NCBI RefSeq assembly: GCF_001660815.1
Contig: NZ_LYMI01000067.1
Coordinates: forward strand, 62,001 to 126,000
Length of the DNA: 64,000 nucleotides
Origin: Xanthomonas nasturtii
GTDB lineage: Bacteria > Pseudomonadota > Gammaproteobacteria > Xanthomonadales > Xanthomonadaceae
Reading direction: 5' to 3'
The position numbers and the translations under genes were made by a program. Positions 36,550-49,246 of this stretch are shown here, piece after piece (within the stretch, counting starts at the first letter, position 1; every line of letters starts with the position of its first letter). The notes beneath the pieces are model-generated. The model had not been told where the DNA came from. It searched no databases and was given only the letters and a program-made list of their open reading frames with translations.

Positions 36550-37332
36550 TCAGCGGTTGCTGAAGTGGGCAGGGCGCTTGTCGAGAAACGCGCGGGTGCC
36601 TTCGCGCATGTCGTCAGTGGCGAATAACAGCGCAAATTGCGCGGTTTCCAGTTGCAGGCCTTCTTCGATGGCGCATTCGCCACCGAATATCACCGCATCC
36701 AGGATGCCGCGCAGCGCCAGCGGTGCAGCGGCGGCCAGGCGGTGTGCCAGCGCGAAGGTTTCTTCCTGCAAGGCGTCCGCTTCGACCACACGATTGAGCA
36801 GGCCCAGTTGCAGTGCGCGCGCTGCGTCGATCGGCAGGCCGAGCAGGCACAGTTCCAGCGCTGCGGCACGCCCGGTCAGGCGCAGCAGGCGCTGGGTGCC
36901 GCCGAAGCCGGGGATCAGGCCGAGGTTGATTTCCGGCTGTCCCAGGCGCGCGGTGGCCGCGGCGATGCGCAGATGGCAGGCCATTGCCAGCTCCAGCCCG
37001 CCGCCCAGCGCAAACCCGTTGATCATCGCGATCACCGGCTTGGGCATGCGTTCGATCCGGCGCATCAGCCGCTGTCCCAGCAGCGAGAACTCGCGGCCCT
37101 GGATCGCCGACAGGTCGCTCATTTCGGCGATATCCGCGCCGGCCACGAAGGCCTTGGGGCTGGCGCCGGTGAGAATCACCACACGCACATCTTCAGCAGC
37201 GGCGGCATCCTGAAACGCCTGATCCAGGGCCTGCATGGTCTGCTGGTTCAAGGCGTTCAGTTTGTCCGGCCGGTTGACCGTAATCGTCCGGACGCTGGCG
37301 TGATCGGCGATCAGAATGACGTGATTGGACAT
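36550..37332 (-). CDS. Enoyl-CoA hydratase
   Basis: 260 aa crotonase-fold protein. Oxyanion-hole segments FVAGADIAEM and GFALGGGLELAMAC; catalytic glutamates in GGGLELA and GQPEINLGLIPGFGG. It hydrates 2-enoyl-CoA to 3-hydroxyacyl-CoA in fatty-acid or related degradation. First gene of a small minus-strand unit with an unknown protein and nth. The sequence resembles short-chain hydratases. Confidence 0.9.
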   Translation of the reverse strand: MSNHVILIADHASVRTITVNRPDKLNALNQQTMQALDQAFQDAAAAEDVRVVILTGASPKAFVAGADIAEMSDLSAIQGREFSLLGQRLMRRIERMPKPVIAMINGFALGGGLELAMACHLRIAAATARLGQPEINLGLIPGFGGTQRLLRLTGRAAALELCLLGLPIDAARALQLGLLNRVVEADALQEETFALAHRLAAAAPLALRGILDAVIFGGECAIEEGLQLETAQFALLFATDDMREGTRAFLDKRPAHFSNR

Positions 37333-37495
37333 GGGAACCCTTGCGAACGTAAAAAATTAGTAAATACGGAACTTCCGAAAGCCTTGCTGGTCATAGCTTT
37401 CGTGATAAGTAGCGGTTCGGTATCGCGGCCGCTATCCTAGCGCGTCATCTCAGGCGGCAGACCCGTCCTGTGCCACCACCCTGGAGAATTGTTTG

Positions 37496-38194
37496 ATGAA
37501 GTTGCGTTCTATCGCGGTCGCTGTGGCGGCCCTGGCCCTGACGGGCAATGCACTGGCCCAGGACACGACGTCCGAGAAGGGCAAGTTGAGCTACTACTTC
37601 GGCTATGACTACGGCAATAACCTTGCCGAGCTCACCGGCCGCGGCGAGCAGCTCGACATCAACTCGGTGGTAAAGGGTCTGCAGGACGCCTATGCCAAGA
37701 AGCAGCCGGCGATCACTGCCGACCAGCTCAAGCCGGCGGTTGAAGCGTTCCAGAAGCGCGAGCAGGGCCGTGCCCAGCAGGCCAAGGCCGAGTACGACAA
37801 GGCCGCTGCGGCCAACAAGACCAAGAGCGATGCGTTCCTGGCCAAGAACAAGAGCACCGCTGGCGTGCAGACGCTGCCGAGCGGCGTGCAGTACCGCGTG
37901 ATCGAAGCCGGCAAGGGCGCCAAGCCGACCCAGGCCAGCACCGTGCAGCTGGAAGTGGCCGGTCCGTTCCCGTTCGGCGACCGCGAGAAGGCACGTCCGG
38001 CGCAGCAGATTCCGGCCATCAAGGTCAGCGAAGTCGAAATGCAGGCCATGCGCGACACGCTGCTGCAGATGCCGGCCGGCTCGAAGTGGGAAGTGACCCT
38101 GCCGCCGGAAAAGGCCTACGGTGCCGACCCGCGGACCCCGTTCCCGCCGAACGTGGCTGTGCAGTTCGAAATCAAGCTGGTCAGCGTCAAGTAA
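37496..38194 (+). CDS. FKBP-type peptidyl-prolyl isomerase, FkpA/MIP-like, periplasmic
   Basis: 232 aa. Signal peptide (VAVAALALTGNALAQ); an N-terminal helical dimerisation domain (about 25-115, with Lys/Ala-rich coiled coil), then an FKBP-like domain starting GVQYRVIEAGKGAKP. Typical residues of the FKBP pocket are only partly kept: the region after KP reads TQASTVQLEV in place of the usual V-x-V-x-Y-x-G, so isomerase activity may be weak. A chaperone role in outer-membrane folding is likely. GGAGAA stands before ATG 37496; a terminator follows. Confidence 0.8.
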   Translation: MKLRSIAVAVAALALTGNALAQDTTSEKGKLSYYFGYDYGNNLAELTGRGEQLDINSVVKGLQDAYAKKQPAITADQLKPAVEAFQKREQGRAQQAKAEYDKAAAANKTKSDAFLAKNKSTAGVQTLPSGVQYRVIEAGKGAKPTQASTVQLEVAGPFPFGDREKARPAQQIPAIKVSEVEMQAMRDTLLQMPAGSKWEVTLPPEKAYGADPRTPFPPNVAVQFEIKLVSVK

Positions 38195-38211
38195 TTGCAC
38201 TCGATGTTGCG

Positions 38212-38248
38212 ACGACAACGCCGGCCATCAGGCCGGCGTTGTCGTTTT
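38212..38248 (+). terminator. Terminator after the FKBP gene
   Basis: Perfect 15-bp stem ACGACAACGCCGGCC / GGCCGGCGTTGTCGT with an ATCA loop and four T. It lies 18 bp after the stop. Confidence 0.85.
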
Positions 38249-38282
38249 GGTCGACCGATTGCCCGAAGAGAACGATGAAACG

Positions 38283-39116
38283 ATGCAATTGCCGCAGGAT
38301 CCAGCGATGAGCGGCATGGATGTCGAACCCGAAGCTGATGCCGGTCGTCTGCCTAGCCCGTGTATCGGTGTATGTTCGCTGGACGCGCAGTCGCACTGTG
38401 TCGGCTGCTTGCGCAGCCTGGATGAAATTGCACGCTGGATGAGCATGAGCGACGCCGAACGCCAGGACTATCTGCATACGGTGCTGCCCGCACGCGCGCT
38501 GGCGGCGCGGCTGCCCGAGTACGCGCAGCTGAAACGCGCGCTGTATCCGCTGGACACCGCGCCCGACGGGCCGGGCTGGAATCATGCCGAACTGATCGAT
38601 CTGACCGATGGCGACGCCTCTGCCGAGGCGGCGGTGCTGTGCGGGCTGGTGCCGCGCGAACAGGGCACCACGGTGCTGCTGACCCGACGCACCGACAGCC
38701 TGCGCCATCACGCCGGGCAGGTCAGCTTCCCGGGTGGGCGCATGGAGCCGTCCGATGCCGATGCCGCCGCGGCCGCGCTGCGTGAGAGCTGCGAAGAGAT
38801 CGCGCTGGGCGCGCAGCAGGTGCATGCGGTGGGTTATCTGGATCCGTTTCTGACCGTGAGCGGCTTTCGGGTGACGCCGGTGGTGGCGGTGATCGACCCG
38901 GCATTCGTGGCGGTGCCGCAGCCGGACGAGGTGGCCGACGTGTTCGAAGTGCCGCTGGCCTACCTGATGGACCCGGACAATCTGCGCAGCGTGGAATTGG
39001 AATTTCGCGGGCGGCCGCGCCGCGTGCTCGAATACGACTGGCCTGCGCACCGCATCTGGGGCGCCACTGCGGCCATCCTTCTGAATCTTCGTCGTCGCCT
39101 GGAGCAGGTTGCATGA
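38283..39116 (+). CDS. DUF1289 plus NUDIX (CoA pyrophosphatase-like) fusion
   Basis: 277 aa. N-terminal 70 residues form a DUF1289 module with SPCIGVCSLDAQSHCVGCLR (C-x3-C ... C-x2-C). The rest is a NUDIX hydrolase of the NudL/YeaB type: VSFPGGRMEPSD followed by a Nudix helix LRESCEEIAL. The family hydrolyses CoA or other nucleoside diphosphate derivatives. The two units are usually separate genes; here they are one ORF with no stop between them. The ATG at 38283 has GAAGAGAA upstream. It overlaps the sulfurtransferase by ATGA. Confidence 0.8.
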   Translation: MQLPQDPAMSGMDVEPEADAGRLPSPCIGVCSLDAQSHCVGCLRSLDEIARWMSMSDAERQDYLHTVLPARALAARLPEYAQLKRALYPLDTAPDGPGWNHAELIDLTDGDASAEAAVLCGLVPREQGTTVLLTRRTDSLRHHAGQVSFPGGRMEPSDADAAAAALRESCEEIALGAQQVHAVGYLDPFLTVSGFRVTPVVAVIDPAFVAVPQPDEVADVFEVPLAYLMDPDNLRSVELEFRGRPRRVLEYDWPAHRIWGATAAILLNLRRRLEQVA

Positions 39117-39985
39117 GTGCCGATCCGAACTGGACCACGCTGGTCGATGCCGCCACGCTGGCCGCTACGTTAGAGCATCCGCAGCTACGACTGCTGGATG
39201 CGCGCGCCGCGCCACCGACCGCACCGGACCCGGATGCGGCGCGCAAGGCGTATGCCCAGGGGCATCTGCCCGGCGCGCATTACGCCGATCTCGACCACGA
39301 CCTGGCGGATCTGTCGCGGCCAGCGCTGGGGCGGCACCCGCTGCCGCACAGTGCTGCGTTTGCCCGACGGCTGGGCGAATGGGGCATCGATCCGCACAGC
39401 CAGGTGGTGGTCTACGACGCCGGCGATGGCAGCATGGCGGCGGCACGCGCCTGGTGGATGTTGCGGCTGATGGGGCATCGCCGGGTGGCGGTGCTGGATG
39501 GCGGGCTGGCCGCATGGCGCGCCGCGGGGTTTGCAGAAAGTATCGAGACGCCCGCGCGCGGCGACGGCGCCGCGTATCCCGGCAGCTTCGATCCGGCTGC
39601 AGTGGTCGATGCCGAGCAGATGGTGACGCGCTTGCAGCAGGCCCCAGGCTGGTTGCTGGATGCGCGCGCGGGCGAGCGCTTTCGTGGCGAGGTCGAGCCG
39701 ATCGACCCGGTGGCCGGGCACGTGCCGGGTGCGGTGAGTCGCCCGTTGGGGCTGAGCCTTCGCGATGGCCGCTTCAAGCCTGCGGACGAATTGCGCGCCG
39801 AGTTGTCTGCATTACTCGGCGCGTATCCGCCCGAGCAGGTGGTGGTGATGTGCGGATCCGGGGTGACGGCGTGCCATCTGCTGCTGGGATTGGAAGTGGC
39901 GGGGTTGTCCGGCGCGCGCGTTTACGCCGGTTCCTGGAGCGGTTGGTCGCAGGATCCGGCGCGACCGGTCGCGACCGGGGCCTGA
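39113..39985 (+). CDS. sseA: Sulfurtransferase (thiosulfate / 3-mercaptopyruvate type)
   Basis: 290 aa with two rhodanese domains: an inactive N-terminal one (QLRLLDARAAP) and an active C-terminal one with the persulfide Cys in VMCGSGVTACH. The CGSGVTA loop is the 3-mercaptopyruvate sulfurtransferase form rather than the CRKGVT loop of thiosulfate rhodaneses, so 3MP is the likely substrate. Coupled to the NUDIX gene by ATGA. Confidence 0.88.
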   Translation: MSADPNWTTLVDAATLAATLEHPQLRLLDARAAPPTAPDPDAARKAYAQGHLPGAHYADLDHDLADLSRPALGRHPLPHSAAFARRLGEWGIDPHSQVVVYDAGDGSMAAARAWWMLRLMGHRRVAVLDGGLAAWRAAGFAESIETPARGDGAAYPGSFDPAAVVDAEQMVTRLQQAPGWLLDARAGERFRGEVEPIDPVAGHVPGAVSRPLGLSLRDGRFKPADELRAELSALLGAYPPEQVVVMCGSGVTACHLLLGLEVAGLSGARVYAGSWSGWSQDPARPVATGA

Positions 39986-40073
39986 TTACAGGCACAATGG
40001 CTGCAGGAATGGTGGCCTGTGGGGACGCAGGTTCGCTGCGCGGAGCGCAGTTTCTTGCAGTGCTGGGTGAGCG

Positions 40074-41027
40074 ATGCGGTTGCAGTTTCGGGTGGGCGCG
40101 CTGTGCGTCGCGGTGGGGTTGATGGTTGCCTGTTCGGCGCGGTCGACTGCCGATGCCAACGATGCGCCTGCTGCCCGTGGTCGAAACGTGGTGCAGCACG
40201 ATGCCTATCGCATCGCGCTGGAGCGTGCGCGGGCGGAGCGATTGAAGCAGCTGCGCGCGCCCGATGGCTGGTTGAGCTATACCGGTTCGGGCCGCGTGCG
40301 CGCCGGTCAGTACCGGGTAGGGAGCGACCCGCGCAGCGATATCGTGCTGCCTGCCGGCCCTGCGCAGCTGGGGCTATTGACGTTGGATGCGGCAGGGCAG
40401 GTGCGATTTCGCGCAGATGCCGCCGCGTCGGTGGCGCTCGATGGGCGCCGCATCGATGAGGTACGGCTGGAACCGGAGCGGTCAGGGCAGCGCGGCGACC
40501 GCCTGGACGTCGACGGACGTCAGTTCTATCTGGTGCAGACCGGCACCCTGTACGGATGGCGTTTCCGCGACCCATCAGCGCCGGCACTGACGCAGTTCGC
40601 GGGGCTGGACTATTTCCCGACCGATCCGCAGTGGCGCATCCAGGCGCAGTGGCAACCGTATGCCGCGCCACGCGTGACCACCTTGCTGACGTCGATCGGC
40701 ACGCCACTGACCGTGGACGTGCCCGGAGAGGCGGTGTTTTCGCGCAATGGTCATGAATACCGTTTGCAGCCGCTGCTGCAGGAGGATGGCCAGGGCCTGT
40801 TCTTCCTGTTTGCCGACCGTACCAGCGGCAAGGAAAGTTATGGCGGCGCGCGTTATCTCTATACCGCGCTGCCCCGCGATGGTCGGGTGCTGCTCGATTT
40901 CAATCTGGCTGAAAATCCGCCGTGCGCACTGACGCCGCATGTGGTTTGCCCGATCGCATCGCCTGAAAATCGACTGGATGTGGCGGTGAACGCAGGCGAA
41001 AAAACCTATCGCGCAGCGGAGCGCTGA
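40074..41027 (+). CDS. DUF1684 lipoprotein
   Basis: 317 aa. N-terminal signal ends in a lipobox-like VACS (Cys20). The rest is DUF1684, with GSGRVRAGQYRVGSDP, the TDPQWRIQAQWQPY stretch and a C-terminal LDFNLAENPPCALTPHVVCP with two Cys. Function of the family is unknown; members are usually surface or periplasmic proteins. Start ATG 40074 with GGGTGA upstream. Confidence 0.75.
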   Translation: MRLQFRVGALCVAVGLMVACSARSTADANDAPAARGRNVVQHDAYRIALERARAERLKQLRAPDGWLSYTGSGRVRAGQYRVGSDPRSDIVLPAGPAQLGLLTLDAAGQVRFRADAAASVALDGRRIDEVRLEPERSGQRGDRLDVDGRQFYLVQTGTLYGWRFRDPSAPALTQFAGLDYFPTDPQWRIQAQWQPYAAPRVTTLLTSIGTPLTVDVPGEAVFSRNGHEYRLQPLLQEDGQGLFFLFADRTSGKESYGGARYLYTALPRDGRVLLDFNLAENPPCALTPHVVCPIASPENRLDVAVNAGEKTYRAAER

Positions 41028-41392
41028 GCGCGATGCAGCGGTGCGCGGTGCGCGGCTTGGAAGGTGTTTTTTTCGCTGCTTAGTCAGTGCAATCGATCGC
41101 TGTCGTGCAGGTGTTCTTTTTTCGAAAGATGGAATTGGCGCGCAAGCTGAATCACTTAGCGCACCACTGCGCGCGCGACCCGATGCGATCGAACGTGGCT
41201 GGAAAGCAGCAAGCAGTCATCGGTTGGTGGCTGGCGGTGCGCCTGGGTTGAGCCGTACGCGTGGTACGCGGCCGCTGCCGAGCCCCGGTTACTCGGCCTG
41301 GGTGCCGTGCAGTAGTTCCGTGAGCCACACGGATCCGACGCTGCCATCACGCGTCTGACGTGTGCACGCGTTGCGCAGTGTCTGAGTGTTTT
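41028..41392. other. Intergenic region between DUF1684 and ampD
   Basis: 365 bp between convergent genes. It contains a T-rich tract at about 41066-41073 and another near 41115, but no clear hairpin terminator. No gene is supported. Confidence 0.5.
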
Positions 41393-41968
41393 CTAGCGCG
41401 AGGAGTGCGACCAGCGCACTGCCGCTTCGATGCGCGGCCACGGAAATAACGGGCCGGGGTCGAGTTTGCGCTGAATCTTGCGCGAAGGATCGTCGCTGGC
41501 CGCTTCCTGGGTGGTATCCAGCGCCTGATGCCCGGCGATGCGGCGCACCGAGGGCAGCTGCTGCTGCAGCCACTGCAACAAGGTGATCAGCGCGGTGATC
41601 TGCGCTTCGGGGTACGGCTCGGTCATGTCCTGATGACGCGAATCCAGCCAGTGCGGATAACGCCCGCTGTTGACCAGTTCGATGCCCAGCGTATGCGGGT
41701 TATGCCCGCGCACATGATGCGCAACGCGCTCCAGGGCAACGTATTGCTGGATGCTGCCGTTGCGATCGAGGTAGTAATGCCCGCTGTTGCCGGTGCCGCT
41801 GTCGTAGAGCACGCGCTCGCCGTATTCGCGCGCCATCGCCATGTCCGGCAATTCGGTGCAATGGATGACCACCATGTCGATCTGGGTGAGCGCGCGTCGC
41901 GCCAGGCGCGATTCGTAGGACAACGGCGCGTAGGTGATCGGTGGCGACGGCAGGACGGCATCGGACAT
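41393..41968 (-). CDS. ampD: N-acetylmuramoyl-L-alanine amidase (AmpD-like)
   Basis: 191 aa amidase_2 fold. Zinc ligands appear as VVIHCTE, GHQALD and the C-terminal KLDPGPLFPW; the catalytic Glu is in IELVNSGRYP, and the NSGHYYLDRNGSIQQYV segment is typical. It cleaves anhydromuropeptides in peptidoglycan recycling (AmpD) or acts on cell-wall stems. No signal peptide is seen, which fits the cytoplasmic recycling enzyme. It is divergent from a MOSC gene across 23 bp. Confidence 0.88.
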   Translation of the reverse strand: MSDAVLPSPPITYAPLSYESRLARRALTQIDMVVIHCTELPDMAMAREYGERVLYDSGTGNSGHYYLDRNGSIQQYVALERVAHHVRGHNPHTLGIELVNSGRYPHWLDSRHQDMTEPYPEAQITALITLLQWLQQQLPSVRRIAGHQALDTTQEAASDDPSRKIQRKLDPGPLFPWPRIEAAVRWSHSSR

Positions 41969-41991
41969 GACGCGAATGCTAGCATTCGACG

Positions 41992-42483
41992 ATGGCTTTG
42001 AATCCCGACAGCCCTTTGGGCAAATTGATGGCGACGCTGCCGCAGACCGGTCAGGTGACCTGGATCGGCGTGCGTCCGGCGCGTGACGTGGCGATGCTGG
42101 AGGTGGATGCAGCGCAGGTCACCACTGGCATTGGCCTGGTGGGAGACCGCTACAAGGGCGGCAGCGGCAAGCGTGGTGTGACCCTGATCCAGGCCGAGCA
42201 TCTGCCGGTGATCGCAGCGCTGGCAGGGCATGCGGCCATCGCGCCGGCCACGCTGCGGCGCAATCTGGTGGTGTCGGGCATTCCGTTGATCGCGCTGAAA
42301 GGGCGGCGGTTTCGGATCGGCGAGGTCGAGCTGGAAGGTACCGACCCGTGCGACCCGTGTTCGCGCATGGAAGATGCCTTGGGCGCGGGCGGCTACAACG
42401 CGATGCGCGGCCATGGCGGGCTGTGCGCGCGCGTCCTGCGCGGTGGCGTGCTGCGCATTGGCGATCCGGTGCAGGCGCTATGA
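41992..42483 (+). CDS. MOSC-domain protein
   Basis: 163 aa. MOSC-domain features: GDRYKGGSGKRGVTLIQAEHL, NLVVSGIPLIALKG, and the Cys-containing EGTDPCDPCSRMEDAL, where a conserved Cys normally serves molybdenum or persulfide chemistry. Probably binds a molybdenum cofactor or acts as a sulfur carrier. It overlaps the next gene by ATGA and is divergent from ampD. Confidence 0.85.
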   Translation: MALNPDSPLGKLMATLPQTGQVTWIGVRPARDVAMLEVDAAQVTTGIGLVGDRYKGGSGKRGVTLIQAEHLPVIAALAGHAAIAPATLRRNLVVSGIPLIALKGRRFRIGEVELEGTDPCDPCSRMEDALGAGGYNAMRGHGGLCARVLRGGVLRIGDPVQAL

Positions 42484-43007
42484 GTCGCGGGCATTGCATC
42501 CTCTCGCATGGCTTCGAAAGCGGCCCGGACGCCCTGAAAGTGACCGCGTTGGCGCAGGTGGCCGAGCAGCTGGGCTGGACTCACGAACGCCCGGATTACA
42601 CCGACCTGGATGCACGCCGCGAGGTGAGCACGCTGGGCGATGTGCATGGCCGGCTGCAACGCCTGCTGGAGATTGCGCGTGCGGCCGCCGACAAGGGGCC
42701 GTTGGTGCTGGTCGGCTCGAGCCTGGGTTCTTATATCGCCGGGTTGGTGTCGTTGCAGGTGCCCACCCGCGCGTTGTTCCTGATGGTGCCGCCCACCACG
42801 ATGGGGCCACTGCCGGCGCTGGACGCCGCCCATGTGCCGATCTCGATCGTGCATGCTTGGCGCGACGAACTGATTCCGGCCGCCGATGTGATCGCCTGGG
42901 CGCAACCGCGCGGCGCACGCTTGTTGCTGGTCGACGACGAACATCGCCTGGCATCGCATGTCGACGCTTCGGCCCGCGCGTTCGCCGAACTGTTGCAGAG
43001 CCTGTGA
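42480..43007 (+). CDS. YqiA/YcfP-like alpha/beta hydrolase (esterase)
   Basis: 175 aa. Start: CILSHGFESGPDALKV. Catalytic Ser in GSSLGSYIAG, Asp in HAWRDELIP and His in DDEHRLASH give a full triad. Family members are small cytoplasmic esterases. Coupled to the MOSC gene by ATGA; the GNAT gene is 52 bp downstream. Confidence 0.83.
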   Translation: MSRGHCILSHGFESGPDALKVTALAQVAEQLGWTHERPDYTDLDARREVSTLGDVHGRLQRLLEIARAAADKGPLVLVGSSLGSYIAGLVSLQVPTRALFLMVPPTTMGPLPALDAAHVPISIVHAWRDELIPAADVIAWAQPRGARLLLVDDEHRLASHVDASARAFAELLQSL

Positions 43008-43059
43008 TGCGCATGCCGATGCCGATGCGCGCGACCGGCCGTGGCGCGTGGGACTGCCG

Positions 43060-43566
43060 ATGGACGTCTTGATCCGCGAAGCCACCGATGGCGATGCCGC
43101 GGCCATCGAGATCCTGACGATGGTCGCGTTCATGCGCGCCGAGCATAGCCGCCACGACGAGCAGCACGTGATCGCCGCCTTGCGCCAGGACGGCGCACTG
43201 GTGTTGTCGCTGGTGGCCGACCACGACGGCTATGTGGTGGGACACCTGGCGGTGTCGCCGGTAACGTTGTCCGACGATTCGCCCGGCTGGTTCGCGCTCG
43301 GCCCGCTGGCGGTGGGGCCTGGGCACCAAAAACAGGGTCTGGGCACGCGGCTGGTGCAGGCGGCGCTCGCCAGCCTGCGCGAGCGCGGCGCGGCAGGTTG
43401 CCTGGCGCTGGGCGAGCCGGCGTTCTTCAAGCGGTTGGGCTTTGCGGTCGAACCCGGCCTGGTGTTGCCCGATGTGCCCGCATCAGAACTGCAGGCGCTG
43501 GCCTTTGGCGACCGTCTGCTGCCGCTGGCCGATGTGTCTTATCACCCGGCATTCGGGTTGGGTTGA
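43060..43566 (+). CDS. GNAT-family N-acetyltransferase
   Basis: 168 aa YhbS-like acetyltransferase. Acetyl-CoA binding loop LGPLAVGPGHQKQGLGTRL (Q/RxxGxG/A pattern); VGHLAVSPV and FFKRLGF are further family segments. Substrate unknown. ATG 43060 is used, because the preceding open frame overlaps the esterase gene. Confidence 0.85.
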   Translation: MDVLIREATDGDAAAIEILTMVAFMRAEHSRHDEQHVIAALRQDGALVLSLVADHDGYVVGHLAVSPVTLSDDSPGWFALGPLAVGPGHQKQGLGTRLVQAALASLRERGAAGCLALGEPAFFKRLGFAVEPGLVLPDVPASELQALAFGDRLLPLADVSYHPAFGLG

Positions 43567-43751
43567 GCGCCGCCTGCATGCGCTCGGTCTGCTGCGCGGA
43601 TGTCGCCGCTGGAGCTGCAGGTTAGACTGGTTGCACGTAACCCTTCGAGGATCGGTCCAATGCGCCATTGATGCCGCCGTCGTGATGACGGCCTTACCCG
43701 CTGCTGATCCGGTTGGATCGGCGCGTGTGCTGGCATGCAATGGAGACCCGT

Positions 43752-47172
<3,421 letters not shown>

Positions 47173-47329
47173 GTGCAGCCGGCTGCGTCCGATGGAGTGC
47201 TGCTTGCCGCAGCGACGTTGCCGGCAAGCACGATTGCCGGGCGCGGCCGCGTGTGCGAGGGCAGGGGAGGATCGCAACAAGCCCGGCACAGGGCTGCGGT
47301 ATGCTGATTCGCATGCTTTGGAGTCAACG

Positions 47330-48106
47330 ATGACCGCACCACCTCGCATCGCCTTTCTTGCCAGCCCCGCCGAGCCGGCGGTGACCGCGCGCACACGTCT
47401 CGTGCAGCGCTATGGCGACCACGCGCTGGACAGCGCCGACATTGTCTGCGCGCTGGGTGGCGACGGATTCATGCTGCAGACGCTGCACCGGCATGGCGCC
47501 TCCGACAAGCCGGTGTTCGGCATGAAGCTGGGCTCGGTCGGCTTCCTGATGAATCAGTACCGCGACGACGAGGACGACCTGCTGGAGCGCCTGCAGCGTG
47601 CCGAGCCGGCGTATCTGCGCCCGCTGGAGATGCAGGTGCAGACCGAATCCGGCGCCAGTGCCCGCTCGCTGGCCTACAACGAGGTCTCGCTGTTGCGGCA
47701 GACCCGTCAGGCCGCGCATCTGAGCGTGGATCTCAACGGCCAGACCCGCATTGCCGAGTTGATCGGCGACGGGGTGATGGTGGCCACGCCGGCCGGCAGC
47801 ACTGCGTACAACTATTCGGCGCACGGGCCGATCCTGCCGCTGGGCTCGCACACGCTGGCGCTGACGCCGATCGCACCGTACCGCCCGCGCCGCTGGCGCG
47901 GCGCCATCCTCAAGGCCGATACCGAAGTGCGTTTCCGCGTGCTCGACCCATACAAGCGCCCGGTCAGTGTCACTGCCGATTCGCACGAAATCCGCGACGT
48001 GGTGGAAGTGACCATCCGCGAATCCACGCAACGCCAGGTCACGTTGTTGTTCGACCCCGAACACAACCTGGAAGAGCGCATCTTCAGCGAGCAGTTTGCG
48101 GTGTGA
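47330..48106 (+). CDS. nadK: NAD kinase
   Basis: 258 aa, slightly short for the family but usual for this lineage. GGDGFMLQT (GGDG nucleotide motif), [19 protein letters not shown] and [18 protein letters not shown] are present. It makes NADP from NAD and ATP. ATG 47330. The 174-bp gap after it is enriched in degenerate GGGATT heptamers. Confidence 0.93.
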   Translation: MTAPPRIAFLASPAEPAVTARTRLVQRYGDHALDSADIVCALGGDGFMLQTLHRHGASDKPVFGMKLGSVGFLMNQYRDDEDDLLERLQRAEPAYLRPLEMQVQTESGASARSLAYNEVSLLRQTRQAAHLSVDLNGQTRIAELIGDGVMVATPAGSTAYNYSAHGPILPLGSHTLALTPIAPYRPRRWRGAILKADTEVRFRVLDPYKRPVSVTADSHEIRDVVEVTIRESTQRQVTLLFDPEHNLEERIFSEQFAV

Positions 48107-48243
48107 GGTGCGGGGATTGGGCAGTGGGGATTTGCGATTGGCGAAGGCAGAAGCTCGGCAGGTAGTCTTGAGAACTGCGCACACGCGCTACGATGCCGCG
48201 TGGATGGCTGATCGCATCCCGATCTGCCGTTTCTGCTTCAACC

Positions 48244-48271
48244 CATTCCCCATTCCCGATTCTCCATTTCC
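48244..48271. repeat. Period-7 array CATTCCC just before the 5'-nucleotidase start
   Basis: CATTCCC CATTCCC GATTCTC CATTTCC, ending 9 bp upstream of ATG 48281. Degenerate direct copies (GGGGATT, GGGGATTT) lie near 48114-48132 in opposite orientation, so the intergenic space is bracketed by heptamers. Confidence 0.7.
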
Positions 48272-48280
48272 GGCCCCCCA

Positions 48281-49246
48281 ATGCCCGACAACTCCCCAAG
48301 ATTATTGACCGTCGCGGTGACCTCGCGCGCCCTGTTCGATCTGGAAGAAGGCCATGCGCTGTTCGAGGCCGATGGGGTGGAGGCGTATTCGGCGTTCCAG
48401 CGCGAGCATGAGGACGATATTCTTGAGCCCGGCGTCGCGTTCCCGGTGGTGCGCAAGCTGCTGGCGCTCAATCACGATGTGCCCGAAGACGCGCCGCGCG
48501 TGGAAGTCATCCTGCTCTCGCGGAATTCCGCCGATACCGGGCTGCGCATCTTCAACTCGATCCAGCATTACAACCTGGGCATCGTGCGTGCCACGTTCAC
48601 CTCGGGCGAGCCGACCTGGCCGTACGTGAAGCCATTCGGTACCGATCTGTTCCTGTCGGCCAATCCGGAATCGGTGCGGCGCGCGCTGAGCCATGGCATT
48701 GCCGCAGCGACCATCATGCCGCGCGCACCGGGCGAACGCGCCGAAGCTGCCGCGGCAATCGTGGACAACGACGAAAGCCGTCTGCCTACACAGCTGCGTA
48801 TCGCCTTCGACGGCGATGCGGTGATTTTCGGCGACGAGAGCGAACGCATCTCGCGCGAGCAGGGCGTGGAAGCGTTCGGCCGTCATGAGCGCGAACGCGC
48901 ACGCGAGCCGTTGTCGGTGGGGCCGTTCCGCAATTTTCTGTCGGCGCTGCACACCTTGCAGGCGGCGTTTCCGCCCGGTGAGGCCTCGCCGATCCGCACT
49001 GCGCTGGTGACGGCGCGCTCGGCACCGGCGCATGAGCGGGTGATTCGCACCTTGCGCGAGTGGGGCGTGCGTCTGGACGAGGCGCTCTTCCTCGGCGGGC
49101 GGCACAAGGGGCCGTTTCTGGAGGCGTTTGGCGCGGATATCTTCTTCGACGATTCGCAGCACAACATCGACAGTGCGCGCCAACATCAGCACGTGGCTGC
49201 CGGGCATGTGCCGCACGGCGTGGCCAACGATCCGCCGCCTGCATGA
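48281..49246 (+). CDS. Cytosolic 5'-nucleotidase family protein (NT5C1-like)
   Basis: 321 aa resembling the cytosolic 5'-nucleotidase I family. Segments: AVTSRALFDLEEGHALFEADG, FPVVRKLLALN, VILLSRNSADTGLRIFNSI, RIAFDGDAVIF (HAD motif I-like) and ADIFFDDSQHN. It probably dephosphorylates nucleoside monophosphates. ATG 48281 has no Shine-Dalgarno because the heptamer array fills the leader. It overlaps the next gene by ATGA. Confidence 0.75.
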   Translation: MPDNSPRLLTVAVTSRALFDLEEGHALFEADGVEAYSAFQREHEDDILEPGVAFPVVRKLLALNHDVPEDAPRVEVILLSRNSADTGLRIFNSIQHYNLGIVRATFTSGEPTWPYVKPFGTDLFLSANPESVRRALSHGIAAATIMPRAPGERAEAAAAIVDNDESRLPTQLRIAFDGDAVIFGDESERISREQGVEAFGRHERERAREPLSVGPFRNFLSALHTLQAAFPPGEASPIRTALVTARSAPAHERVIRTLREWGVRLDEALFLGGRHKGPFLEAFGADIFFDDSQHNIDSARQHQHVAAGHVPHGVANDPPPA

